Shown piece by piece: positions 1-5,077 of a DNA stretch of 5,671 nt (positions within the stretch are counted from its first letter, which is position 1; each line of letters opens with the position of its first letter). This DNA is from Bacillota bacterium. Its GTDB lineage: Bacteria > Bacillota > Sulfobacillia > Symbiobacteriales > ZC4RG38. The translations under genes were made by a program, and so were the position numbers. Under the pieces are notes generated by a model. It made no database searches. It had not been told where the DNA came from and saw nothing but the letters and a program-made list of their open reading frames with translations. Location of the stretch: NCBI GenBank assembly GCA_003242505.1, contig QGUP01000145.1, positions 1-5,671 of the forward strand, given 5' to 3'.

Positions 1-310
1 CCACCAGCCCGGCGTCGCCCGCGGTCAGGAGCCCGCCGGTCCCCCGGCGGCCCTGGCCGCTGGCCACGGTCCAGCCGGCCATCAGCAGCGCCCAGAGGAG
101 GTCCCCGGCCAGGCCGGCGAGAAAGCCGAGCCACGCCCCCCGGCCGGGGGAGATCCGGGGCGCACCGGCTACCCCGGCCTGCGCATCGGCTCGCCCCCCG
201 ACGGCCGGGTCCGCTTCGCGGCCCGCCCCGGTTGCCGGGTCGGCCATGGGGCTGGCTGCCACGTACCCCACCAGGGCGCTCACAAGGGCAAACCAGAGAA
301 AGAGGGTCAC
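1..310 (-). CDS. Membrane protein, C-terminus cut by window edge
   Basis: An open frame of 103 codons begins at a GTG at 310-308 and runs off the left edge, so the C-terminus is missing. The start overlaps the stop of the upstream glycosylase gene in a GTGA junction. A purine-rich GAGGGGGAG at 324-316, 5 bases before the GTG, supports the start. Residues 3-20 are hydrophobic (LFLWFALVSALVGYVAAS). Residues 24-58 form a Gly/Ala/Pro/Arg/Asp-rich linker without predicted structure. Residues 59-83 are a second hydrophobic stretch rich in Leu, Ala, Gly and Trp (WLGFLAGLAGDLLWALLMAG), followed by a Gly-rich turn. I do not recognise the family. It is the third gene of a leftward operon. Two membrane segments separated by a low-complexity linker fit an integral membrane protein. 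The frame is supported by G/C-ending codons and by translational coupling. Confidence 0.6.
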   Translation of the reverse strand, partial: MTLFLWFALVSALVGYVAASPMADPATGAGREADPAVGGRADAQAGVAGAPRISPGRGAWLGFLAGLAGDLLWALLMAGWTVASGQGRRGTGGLLTAGDAGLV

Positions 311-1032
311 GGCCGCTCCCCCTCGTCCAGCCCCTGCCGGGGACAGAGGTCCGCCAGGGGACACTCCCCGCACCGGGGCCCGCGCTTCAGGCAGATCCGG
401 TTGCTCAGGGTCACAATCTGGGCATGGAAGTCGTTGAAGAGCCCGGTGTCCGCCGGCAGGTGGCGGTGAAAGAAGGCCTGCATCTCGTCGTAGGAGATAT
501 CGGCCCGGGTGAAGGCGCCGAGGCGGTAGAAGAGCCGGCGGGTGTAGGCATCCACCACCATCACCGGGTAGCCGCCGGCGTAGCAGAGGATGGAGTCCGC
601 GGTCTCCGGCCCCACCCCCTTGAGGGCGAGGAGTTCGGCCCGCACCTCCCCGAGGGGCCGGGCGAAGAGGGCGTCGAGGCTCCCCCCGTACCGGGAGAAG
701 AGGTAGTCGCAGAAGATCTTCAGCCGCTCCGCCTTCTGCCGGTAGTACCCCGCCGGCCGGATGCAGGCGGCCACCTCTTCCACCGGAGCAGCATGGAAGG
801 CAGCCGGGGTGAGGAGCCCCGCTGCCCGCAGGTTGGCGATGGCCTTCTCCACGTTCACCCAGGCGATGTTCTGGGTGAGGTACGCCCCGACGATGACCTC
901 GAAGGGACCGTCCTGGGCGGGCCACCACTGCCGGTGGCCAAAGCGCTCCCGGAGCCGCCGGTAGACCTCGGCGAGCCACGGCCCCCAGCCGCCGGCCGGG
1001 GGCGGCGCCACCGAGGGCAGGTCAGCCGTCAT
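307..1032 (-). CDS. Endonuclease III-related DNA glycosylase (COG2231/MagIII-like)
   Basis: A 241-residue HhH-GPD superfamily protein, predicted to remove damaged bases, probably alkylated purines, in base-excision repair. Visible parts are an N-terminal helical segment with GPFEVIVGAYLTQNIAWVNVEKA (residues 42-64), the helix-hairpin-helix LKGVGPETADSILCYA (137-152), the catalytic Asp at 161 in VVDAYTRR, and a C-terminal iron-sulphur signature Cys214-x6-Cys221-x2-Cys224-x5-Cys230. The spacing matches the 4Fe-4S loop of E. coli endonuclease III. The lysine that gives endonuclease III its AP-lyase activity is replaced by Glu143, so I infer a monofunctional glycosylase, as in H. pylori MagIII, a relative which itself lacks the cluster. 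The ATG at 1032 is chosen because AGGAGG lies 6 bases upstream. The ATG at 1038 abuts that site, and the frame open to 1242 encodes low-complexity sequence. It overlaps the thioesterase stop by 11 bases and the downstream gene by 4. Confidence 0.88.
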   Translation of the reverse strand: MTADLPSVAPPPAGGWGPWLAEVYRRLRERFGHRQWWPAQDGPFEVIVGAYLTQNIAWVNVEKAIANLRAAGLLTPAAFHAAPVEEVAACIRPAGYYRQKAERLKIFCDYLFSRYGGSLDALFARPLGEVRAELLALKGVGPETADSILCYAGGYPVMVVDAYTRRLFYRLGAFTRADISYDEMQAFFHRHLPADTGLFNDFHAQIVTLSNRICLKRGPRCGECPLADLCPRQGLDEGERP

Positions 1033-1564
1033 GGCCATCCTCCTCCCCGGCGGCCGTCTCTTCCTGCCCGGGGGTCCGGTCCGGCCCGCTGGGAGCCCCG
1101 CCGTCCCGCTCTTCCGGCCTGCCGGCACCCCCGCCCTCCCGCCGTTCCAGCCCGCCGGCAGCCCCGCCCTCCCGCCTGCCCGTCCCGATGGCGAAGGTCG
1201 AGAGCACCCGGGCCACCGGTGCGCCGGCGGCATCCACCACATCTGCCTCCACCACCGCCAGGGTGCGGCCCTGGTGGAGCACCCGGGCCCGGGCCTCCAG
1301 GTCCCCCCGAGCCGGCCGCAGGTAGTTGATCTTCAGTTCCACCGTCGCCAGCGGGGTCCCGGCAGGGAGGGAAGCCCGCACCGCCCAGCCCAGGGTGAAG
1401 TCCGCCAAAGTGGCGATGGCGCCGCCGTGGATCGTCCCGTGGATGTTATCGTGCTCCGGCCGGTAGCGCATCCGGGCCCGGGCCTCGCCGCCCCCGGCCG
1501 CGACCAGTTCGCAGCCGACGAACTCCGCAAAGGGACTCCGGGGCCGCTGGGGTTCCATAGACAA
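1022..1564 (-). CDS. PaaI-family hotdog thioesterase with repetitive C-terminal tail
   Basis: A predicted acyl-CoA (4HBT, PaaI-like) thioesterase of 180 residues, expected to hydrolyse acyl-CoA thioesters in the cytoplasm. Residues 12-129 form one hotdog domain. The signature is HDNIHGTIHGGAIATLADF (38-56), with HGG at 46-48 and the Asp at 55 that matches the catalytic acid of PaaI enzymes. It continues through VELKINYLRPARGDL and a final strand ending FAIGTG. The domain length is normal for the family. The last 51 residues are extra: three degenerate 11-residue units (130-162), then a Glu/Gly-rich tail. The TTG at 1564 is chosen because AGGAGG ends 8 bases upstream. The ATG two codons later (1558) has a 14-base gap. 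First gene of the leftward operon, overlapping the glycosylase start by 11 bases. The physiological substrate cannot be read from sequence. Confidence 0.85.
   Translation of the reverse strand: MSMEPQRPRSPFAEFVGCELVAAGGGEARARMRYRPEHDNIHGTIHGGAIATLADFTLGWAVRASLPAGTPLATVELKINYLRPARGDLEARARVLHQGRTLAVVEADVVDAAGAPVARVLSTFAIGTGRREGGAAGGLERREGGGAGRPEERDGGAPSGPDRTPGQEETAAGEEDGHDG
1039..1044 (-). promoter_or_regulatory. Ribosome binding site deciding the glycosylase start
   Basis: AGGAGG on the minus strand sits 6 bases before the ATG at 1032 and directly against the ATG at 1038. The downstream ATG (protein beginning MTADLPS) is therefore preferred. The site lies inside the last codons of the thioesterase gene, which fits coupled translation. 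Confidence 0.75.
1079..1177 (-). repeat. Three degenerate 33-base tandem repeats within the thioesterase tail
   Basis: In the thioesterase frame these 99 bases encode three successive 11-residue units: RREGGAAGGLE, RREGGGAGRPE and ERDGGAPSGPD. At DNA level each unit is about 33 bases with a shared CCGCCCTCCCGCC-like core on the plus strand. The period is a multiple of three, so changes in copy number would keep the frame. The units are hydrophilic, probably disordered, and outside the hotdog fold. Confidence 0.75.
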
Positions 1565-1598
1565 GAAGGACGCCTCCTGTCCCGATGACCTGTCTATG
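1556..1598 (-). promoter_or_regulatory. Inverted repeat enclosing the thioesterase start site
   Basis: CATAGACA (1556-1563) and TGTCTATG (1591-1598) form a perfect 8-base inverted repeat with a 27-base interval. In the leftward mRNA the 3' arm contains the ATG at 1558 and most of the TTG at 1564. The AGGAGG (1578-1573) lies between the arms, in the loop of a smaller GGAC/GTCC hairpin (1582-1568). This could be an RNA structure controlling initiation or a DNA operator. The structure is seen in sequence; the role is inferred. Confidence 0.45.
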
Positions 1599-1636
1599 TG
1601 ATGGGAAGGGCTGTGCAGTTCCACAGGACCCCTCTC

Positions 1637-1688
1637 CGCATCGCCCATGCAACAGGGATCCCCGCATCGCCCATGCAATACGGATCAC
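1637..1688. repeat. Tandem 26-base duplication
   Basis: Two adjacent 26-base units start at 1637 and 1663. Both begin CGCATCGCCCATGCAA and differ at three of 26 positions. They lie 73 to 124 bases upstream of the thioesterase start, in noncoding sequence, and could be part of its leader or a binding-site pair. Confidence 0.75.
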
Positions 1689-1824
1689 CGTTGTTCGGTA
1701 AGGGCTCCCTGCATTCCTCCTCCCGGTGCGGCGCCGGCCCCGGGCCGGCCGGTGGCCCGGCCCCTTCCGAAGCCGCCCGGGAGCGGTACAAGGCCCATCT
1801 CCCCGGGGCGATGGCAGGCACCCG

Positions 1825-1857
1825 GAAGCCTCAGGGCATACCGGACCCGGAGGCTTC
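1825..1857 (+). other. Hairpin followed by a T-rich run
   Basis: GAAGCCTC (1825-1832) and GAGGCTTC (1850-1857) are perfect inverted repeats. After one mismatch, GGG (1834-1836) can also pair with CCC (1846-1848). On the plus strand it is followed by ATTGTTGTT. It resembles a weak intrinsic terminator or an attenuator, but no plus-strand gene lies upstream to be terminated. If transcription of the acylase begins near 2050, this hairpin is outside its leader. Confidence 0.35.
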
Positions 1858-1863
1858 ATTGTT

Positions 1864-1900
1864 GTTACCAGGGCTGTTACCAGGGGACCGTTACCAGGGG
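1864..1900. repeat. Three direct repeats of GTTACCAGGG
   Basis: Copies begin at 1864, 1876 and 1890, with spacings of 12 and 14 bases. The second and third share the 11-base GTTACCAGGGG; the first matches 10 of these. They are noncoding and phased at slightly more than one DNA turn, as in many regulator-binding arrays. The ligand is unknown. Confidence 0.7.
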
Positions 1901-2016
1901 AACCCTCCCGCTCCCGCACACCCTCCCCCCTCCCGCCGGGCGACCAACCGCCAGCGGTGATCTTCCTCCTCCTCATTCCACCGGGGGGCGATGGCAGCCT
2001 GCCTGACAGGCCCGGA

Positions 2017-2051
2017 TTTCTCGTCGTTACGACAGATAATATACTTATGAT
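2017..2051 (+). promoter_or_regulatory. Probable promoter and operator ahead of the acylase gene
   Basis: A sharp AT-rich island in GC-rich surroundings holds several -10-like hexamers: GATAAT (2035-2040), TATACT (2040-2045) and TATGAT (2046-2051, 5 of 6 to TATAAT). No good -35 is seen at 16-18 bases; TTTCTC at 2017-2022 is the correctly spaced but poor candidate for TATACT. An 11-base palindrome, GTCGT-T-ACGAC (2023-2033), lies between and may be an operator, so activator-dependent or repressed initiation is plausible. The island could also serve the minus strand. Confidence 0.45.
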
Positions 2052-2084
2052 TGACAGAACAAACAGAGTCCTAACCCCAATCTG

Positions 2085-2091
2085 AAAGGAG
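2085..2091 (+). promoter_or_regulatory. Ribosome binding site of the acylase gene
   Basis: AAAGGAG ends 9 bases before the GTG at 2101. No in-frame ATG near the front gives a complete N-terminal hydrophobic segment, so this site fixes a GTG start. Confidence 0.7.
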
Positions 2092-2100
2092 CGGCCGAAG

Positions 2101-4596
2101 GTGTCTGGAGTCCCCTCCTCGGTGCGCAGGATCTACCGGGCCGTGCCCCGGCGCCGGCCCCGGTGGCTGCGGCTGCTGCTCGGACTGAGCGCGCTCCTTC
2201 TGGTGGTCAGCGGGACCGGGGCCACCGCCGGGTACCTCTACCTCCGCCGGGGGCTGCCGGTCACCCGGGGGGAACTGGCGGTCCCGGGGCTGCGGGAGCC
2301 GGTGACGGTGATCCGGGACCGGTGGGGCGTGCCCCACATCTTCGCCCGGAACCGGCATGACCTCTACTTTGCCCAGGGGTACGTCACCGCCCAGGACCGG
2401 CTCTTCCAGATGGACGTCTCCCGCCGAGCCGCGGCGGGGCGGCTGGCGGAGGTCTTCGGGGAGGCGCTGGTGGAGACGGACAAGTTTCTCCGCACCTTCG
2501 GGCTCTGGCGGGCCGCGGAGGCGATGGAGGCCGCCCTCAGCCCGGAGGCCCGGGAGGTCGCGGAGGCCTACGCCGCCGGGGTAAACGCCTACATCGAGGA
2601 GGCGATCCGTACGGGCAACCTGCCGCCGGAGTTCCGGTTGGCCGGGTACACCCCGGAGCCCTGGCGGCCGGTGGACACCGCCGGCATCGCCAAGCTCATG
2701 GCCTACGACCTGAGCGGCAACTGGTCCGCGGAGGTCTGGTACCTGCAGATGGCCCAGAAGGTGGGCCTGGAGAAGGTGGCGGAGCTGATGCCCGCCTACC
2801 CGGAGACCGGGCCCGTGATCATGCGGTACAGCGCCGGCCTGCCCCTCGGGGAACTCCTGGCCGCGGCCCGGCCGGTGGCCGAGTGGACCGGGAGCAACAA
2901 CTGGGTCCTCTCCGGCCGGCGCACCGCCAGCGGCAAGCCCCTCCTGGCCAACGACCCCCACCTGGGGATGGGGGTGCCGGCAATCTGGTACCAGACCCAC
3001 CTGGTGATCCCCGGGGAACTGAACGTCATCGGCGTCACCTTCCCCGGGGTGCCCGGCATCGTCATCGGCCACAACGAGCACATCGCCTGGGGGGTGACGA
3101 ACCTCGGGCCGGACACCCAGGACCTCTACCTGGAGGTGCCCAACCCAGCCAACCCCCGGGAGTTCCTCTACGACGGGCAGTGGGAGCCGGCCCGGGTGAT
3201 CGTGGAGGAGATCCGGGTGAAGGGCCGGGCCGAGCCCGTCCGGCATGAAGTGCTGATCACCCGCCATGGCCCCATCATCACCCCGGTGGCGGGCAGCCCC
3301 CAGAACCGGCCCACCGCGGCCCTGGCCCTCCGGTGGACCGCCCACGACCCCTCGAGCGAACTGGACGCCTTCCTGAAGATCAACGCCGCCCGGAACTGGC
3401 AGGAGTTCCGGGAGGCCCTCCGGTACTTCACCACCCCCACCCAGAACTTCGTCTTCGCGGCGACGGACGGCACCATCGCCTACCGGGGGAACGGCCGGAT
3501 CCCCATCCGGGCCAAGGGAAACGGCCTCTTCCCGGCGCCGGGGTGGACTTCGGAGTACGAGTGGCAGGGGTTCATCCCCTGGGAGGAGTTGCCGGAGGTG
3601 GTCAACCCGCCGGAGGGGTTCATCGTCACCGCCAACGCCAAGGTGGTGGACGATAGCTACCCCTACTTCCTCACCGCTGCCTGGGCCCCGCCTTACCGGC
3701 ACGCGCGGATTGAGGAAGTGCTCCGGGAAGCGGAAAACTGGACCGTCAAGGAGATGCAGGCCCTGCAGAACGACGTGGCCAACCTCCAGGCCCGGACCCT
3801 CTGGCCGGTGCTGGAGCGGCTCCTCACCCGGGGGCTGGAGCGGACCCCGGCGCCAGTGTCGGAAGGGGACGGGCGGATGGCGGAGAGGGCCACGGCCCTG
3901 GAAGCCGCCGCTCTGGAAGCCCTCCGGCAGTGGGACCAGCATGACACGCCGGAGAGCGTCGGCGCCGCGATCTGGCACACCTGGTACCGGCACATGATGG
4001 CAGCGACCTTCCTGGACGAGATGGGGGAAGACCTCTACCGGCGGATGCCCCACGCGGTCCTCACCTTCGACCGGCTGATCCTGGCCGCCGGCGAGGGGAA
4101 GGAGTCCGGCTGGTTTGACGACATCAACACCCCCGAGGTCGAAGACGCCGCGGCCATCGCCGCCCGGAGCTTCCGGAGCGCGGTGGCGGAACTCGCCGAG
4201 ACCCTGGGGCCCAAGGTGGAGAAGTGGCAGTGGGGCCGGCTCCACCGGCTGCCCTTCGAGCACCGGCTGGGGGCGGTGCCGATTCTGCGGCCCATCTTCA
4301 ACGTGGCCGGCGCCCCCGTCGGCGGCAGCGGGGTGACGGTGAACGCCAACGGCTACGAACGGACCGGACCGGGGTTTACCGTGACCCTTGGCCCTGTCTG
4401 GCGGCAGGTGGTGGACCTGGGGGACATCGCCGGCAACTCCTGGGACGTGGTGGCCCCGGGGCAGTCGGGCCACCCCCTCAGCCCCCACTACGACGACCAG
4501 TTCAAGCTCTGGCGCCAGGGGCAGTACCACCCCCAGCTCTTCTCCGAGGCGGTGCTCTCCGGCAGCCGCCGGCTGCTCCTGCGGCCGGCGAAGTGA
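2101..4596 (+). CDS. Penicillin acylase family (peptidase S45) Ntn hydrolase, membrane-anchored or exported
   Basis: An 831-residue self-processing amidohydrolase precursor. Residues 8-24 are Arg-rich and residues 24-47 hydrophobic, so the enzyme should be anchored or exported. Ala-Thr-Ala at 41-43 is a possible signal peptidase site. The alpha region shows VIRDRWGVPHIFARNRHDLYFAQGY (70-94) and QDRLFQMDVSRR. Autocleavage is expected between Gly264 and Ser265 in WTGSNNWVLSG, making Ser265 the beta-chain N-terminal nucleophile. His287 (NDPHL) occupies beta position 23, as in glutaryl/cephalosporin and acyl-homoserine-lactone acylases; E. coli penicillin G acylase has Gln there. Asp338 and Asp341 match the calcium-site spacing DxxD. 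GGSGVTVN (741-748) supplies the oxyanion Asn748, and GQSGHPLSPHYDDQ (787-800) is the usual C-terminal block. Length is typical. It begins at GTG, preceded by AAAGGAG. The natural substrate is unknown. The next gene lies 96 bases downstream, probably cotranscribed. Confidence 0.93.
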   Translation: MSGVPSSVRRIYRAVPRRRPRWLRLLLGLSALLLVVSGTGATAGYLYLRRGLPVTRGELAVPGLREPVTVIRDRWGVPHIFARNRHDLYFAQGYVTAQDRLFQMDVSRRAAAGRLAEVFGEALVETDKFLRTFGLWRAAEAMEAALSPEAREVAEAYAAGVNAYIEEAIRTGNLPPEFRLAGYTPEPWRPVDTAGIAKLMAYDLSGNWSAEVWYLQMAQKVGLEKVAELMPAYPETGPVIMRYSAGLPLGELLAAARPVAEWTGSNNWVLSGRRTASGKPLLANDPHLGMGVPAIWYQTHLVIPGELNVIGVTFPGVPGIVIGHNEHIAWGVTNLGPDTQDLYLEVPNPANPREFLYDGQWEPARVIVEEIRVKGRAEPVRHEVLITRHGPIITPVAGSPQNRPTAALALRWTAHDPSSELDAFLKINAARNWQEFREALRYFTTPTQNFVFAATDGTIAYRGNGRIPIRAKGNGLFPAPGWTSEYEWQGFIPWEELPEVVNPPEGFIVTANAKVVDDSYPYFLTAAWAPPYRHARIEEVLREAENWTVKEMQALQNDVANLQARTLWPVLERLLTRGLERTPAPVSEGDGRMAERATALEAAALEALRQWDQHDTPESVGAAIWHTWYRHMMAATFLDEMGEDLYRRMPHAVLTFDRLILAAGEGKESGWFDDINTPEVEDAAAIAARSFRSAVAELAETLGPKVEKWQWGRLHRLPFEHRLGAVPILRPIFNVAGAPVGGSGVTVNANGYERTGPGFTVTLGPVWRQVVDLGDIAGNSWDVVAPGQSGHPLSPHYDDQFKLWRQGQYHPQLFSEAVLSGSRRLLLRPAK

Positions 4597-4645
4597 TGGA
4601 CAGGGAAAGAGTGGGCGCTGGGAGAAGAGGAAGGATCTAGGTCGC

Positions 4646-4692
4646 ACCCCCAGTCGGGGGGTACCGCCGACAGATCGGGGGTGAGTCGTCGG
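4646..4692 (+). promoter_or_regulatory. Leader hairpins around the mini-protein ribosome binding site
   Basis: The Shine-Dalgarno-like GGGGGTGA (4677-4684) lies 8 bases before the ATG at 4693. It sits in the loop of a hairpin formed by CCGCCGAC (4664-4671) and GTCGTCGG (4685-4692), which has 7 of 8 pairs and whose 3' arm touches the start codon. Upstream, ACCCCC (4646-4651) can pair either with GGGGGT at 4657-4662 or with GGGGGT at 4677-4682, the second choice hiding the ribosome binding site. No U-run follows, so it is not a terminator. Regulation is an inference. Confidence 0.4.
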
Positions 4693-4860
4693 ATGAACGG
4701 GCAACTCGGCATCGGCGAAGGGCTCCTGGTGCTTCTGCTCATCCTGCTGATCCTGCGCTTCCTTTTCCGGCTGGCACTGAAGGTTCTCTTCTGGGTGATG
4801 CTGGTGGGTCTCGTGTACGTGCTCTGGACAACCGGGACCCTTCAGAAAGTCCTGTCCTGA
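4693..4860 (+). CDS. 55-residue hydrophobic mini-protein
   Basis: A small protein beginning MNGQLGIGEGLL. Residues 11-25 form a very hydrophobic segment (LLVLLLILLILRFLF). After Arg26 and Lys30, residues 31-45 form a second (VLFWVMLVGLVYVLW), ending with a short polar tail TTGTLQKVLS. This suggests a helical hairpin or one long membrane helix. I recognise no family, and no catalytic motif is visible. The ATG is supported by GGGGGTGA 8 bases upstream. The in-frame GTG at 4681 lies within that site and is unlikely. It lies 96 bases after the acylase, on the same strand, and is followed within 10 bases by a strong terminator, so it is probably the last gene of the acylase transcript. It might assist the membrane-linked acylase or be unrelated to it. 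Confidence 0.72.
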   Translation: MNGQLGIGEGLLVLLLILLILRFLFRLALKVLFWVMLVGLVYVLWTTGTLQKVLS

Positions 4861-4868
4861 CCTGTTTG

Positions 4869-4907
4869 AAGCCCCCGGTCGGCGACCGGGGGCTTCCTTT
4901 TCTTTTT
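4869..4907 (+). terminator. Rho-independent terminator
   Basis: A perfect 12-base-pair stem is formed by AAGCCCCCGGTC (4869-4880) and GACCGGGGGCTT (4884-4895) with a GGC loop. It is followed by CC and the T-rich run TTTTCTTTTT (4898-4907). It lies 8 bases after the mini-protein stop and should end the acylase/mini-protein transcript. Confidence 0.95.
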
Positions 4908-5006
4908 CTGGCTTATGGTTCTGGCCTCTGGCGGCCCACCCCTGAGCCTTCTGCGAAATTCCCCGCCGGCTCCGGAGGGAGGCACGCCCCAGAGCGAATG
5001 AGTAAC

Positions 5007-5056
5007 TTGCGACACGAGCAAACCTTGTCTTACATTATTTACGACACGTTGTAAAT
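5007..5056 (+). promoter_or_regulatory. Paired palindromes and promoter-like sequence ahead of the secreted-protein gene
   Basis: Two related imperfect palindromes sit 32 bases apart: TTGC-GACACGA-GCAA (5007-5021) and TTTAC-GACACGTT-GTAAA (5038-5055). Both contain CGACACG. TGTCTTA (5027-5033) between them resembles the reverse complement of TACGACA. TTGCGA (5007-5012) with TACATT (5031-5036) at an 18-base spacing is a weak sigma-70/SigA-type promoter (4 of 6 in each hexamer). The region is AT-rich compared with its surroundings. A regulator binding both sites is plausible. Confidence 0.45.
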
Positions 5057-5077
5057 GACGAAAGGGGCGTGATAACC

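Larger units (their letters stand above)
1565..2100. other. Divergent intergenic region with repeats and hairpins
   Basis: 536 bases separate the leftward thioesterase operon from the rightward acylase gene. No convincing gene is seen: the open frames on both strands give low-complexity Pro/Arg/Gly-rich peptides. Contents from left to right are a 26-base tandem duplication (1637-1688), a GC palindrome CGGGCC-7-GGCCCG (1741-1759), CCCGGGAG (1776-1783) facing CTCCCCGGG (1799-1807), an 8-base hairpin (1825-1857), three GTTACCAGGG units (1864-1900) and an AT-rich promoter island (about 2020-2075). GGGGCGATGGCAG occurs twice, at 1805-1817 and 1985-1997. The core GGGCGATG also appears in the opposite direction in each 26-base unit. 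Confidence 0.7.

Noticed and set aside
1033..1242. Longer glycosylase starts at 1242 or 1038
   Set aside because: Extra residues are low complexity and encoded by the thioesterase repeat tail; AGGAGG is correctly spaced only for the ATG at 1032.
232..1329. 365-codon plus-strand open frame
   Set aside because: It lies opposite the glycosylase and thioesterase, which have clear domains and ribosome sites; the product is Pro/Arg/Gly-rich and resembles nothing.
1637..1900. CRISPR array or riboswitch/T-box in the repeat-rich spacer
   Set aside because: Repeats are directly adjacent or 1-4 bases apart with no spacers, no cas genes are present, and no conserved T-box (GGGTGGNACCGCG-like) or known riboswitch core was found on either strand.
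1446..1976. Minus-strand frame of 176 codons and several plus-strand frames between 1598 and 2085
   Set aside because: Low-complexity products with no plausible ribosome sites or domains; they partly overlap the thioesterase in another frame and span repeats and hairpins.
2051..2056. Perfect TTGACA as a -35 element
   Set aside because: The sequence 15-19 bases downstream (around 2072-2081) is CCCC-containing and has no -10-like hexamer.
4646..4662. Intrinsic terminator between the acylase and the mini-protein
   Set aside because: The 6-base C/G stem is short and no T-run follows on either strand; the strong terminator is at 4869-4907.
2071..4704. 877-codon open frame on the minus strand opposite the acylase
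   Set aside because: It is antisense to a gene with unmistakable family motifs. Its product is Pro/Gly/His/Val-rich low complexity, the usual shadow of strong GC third-position bias.
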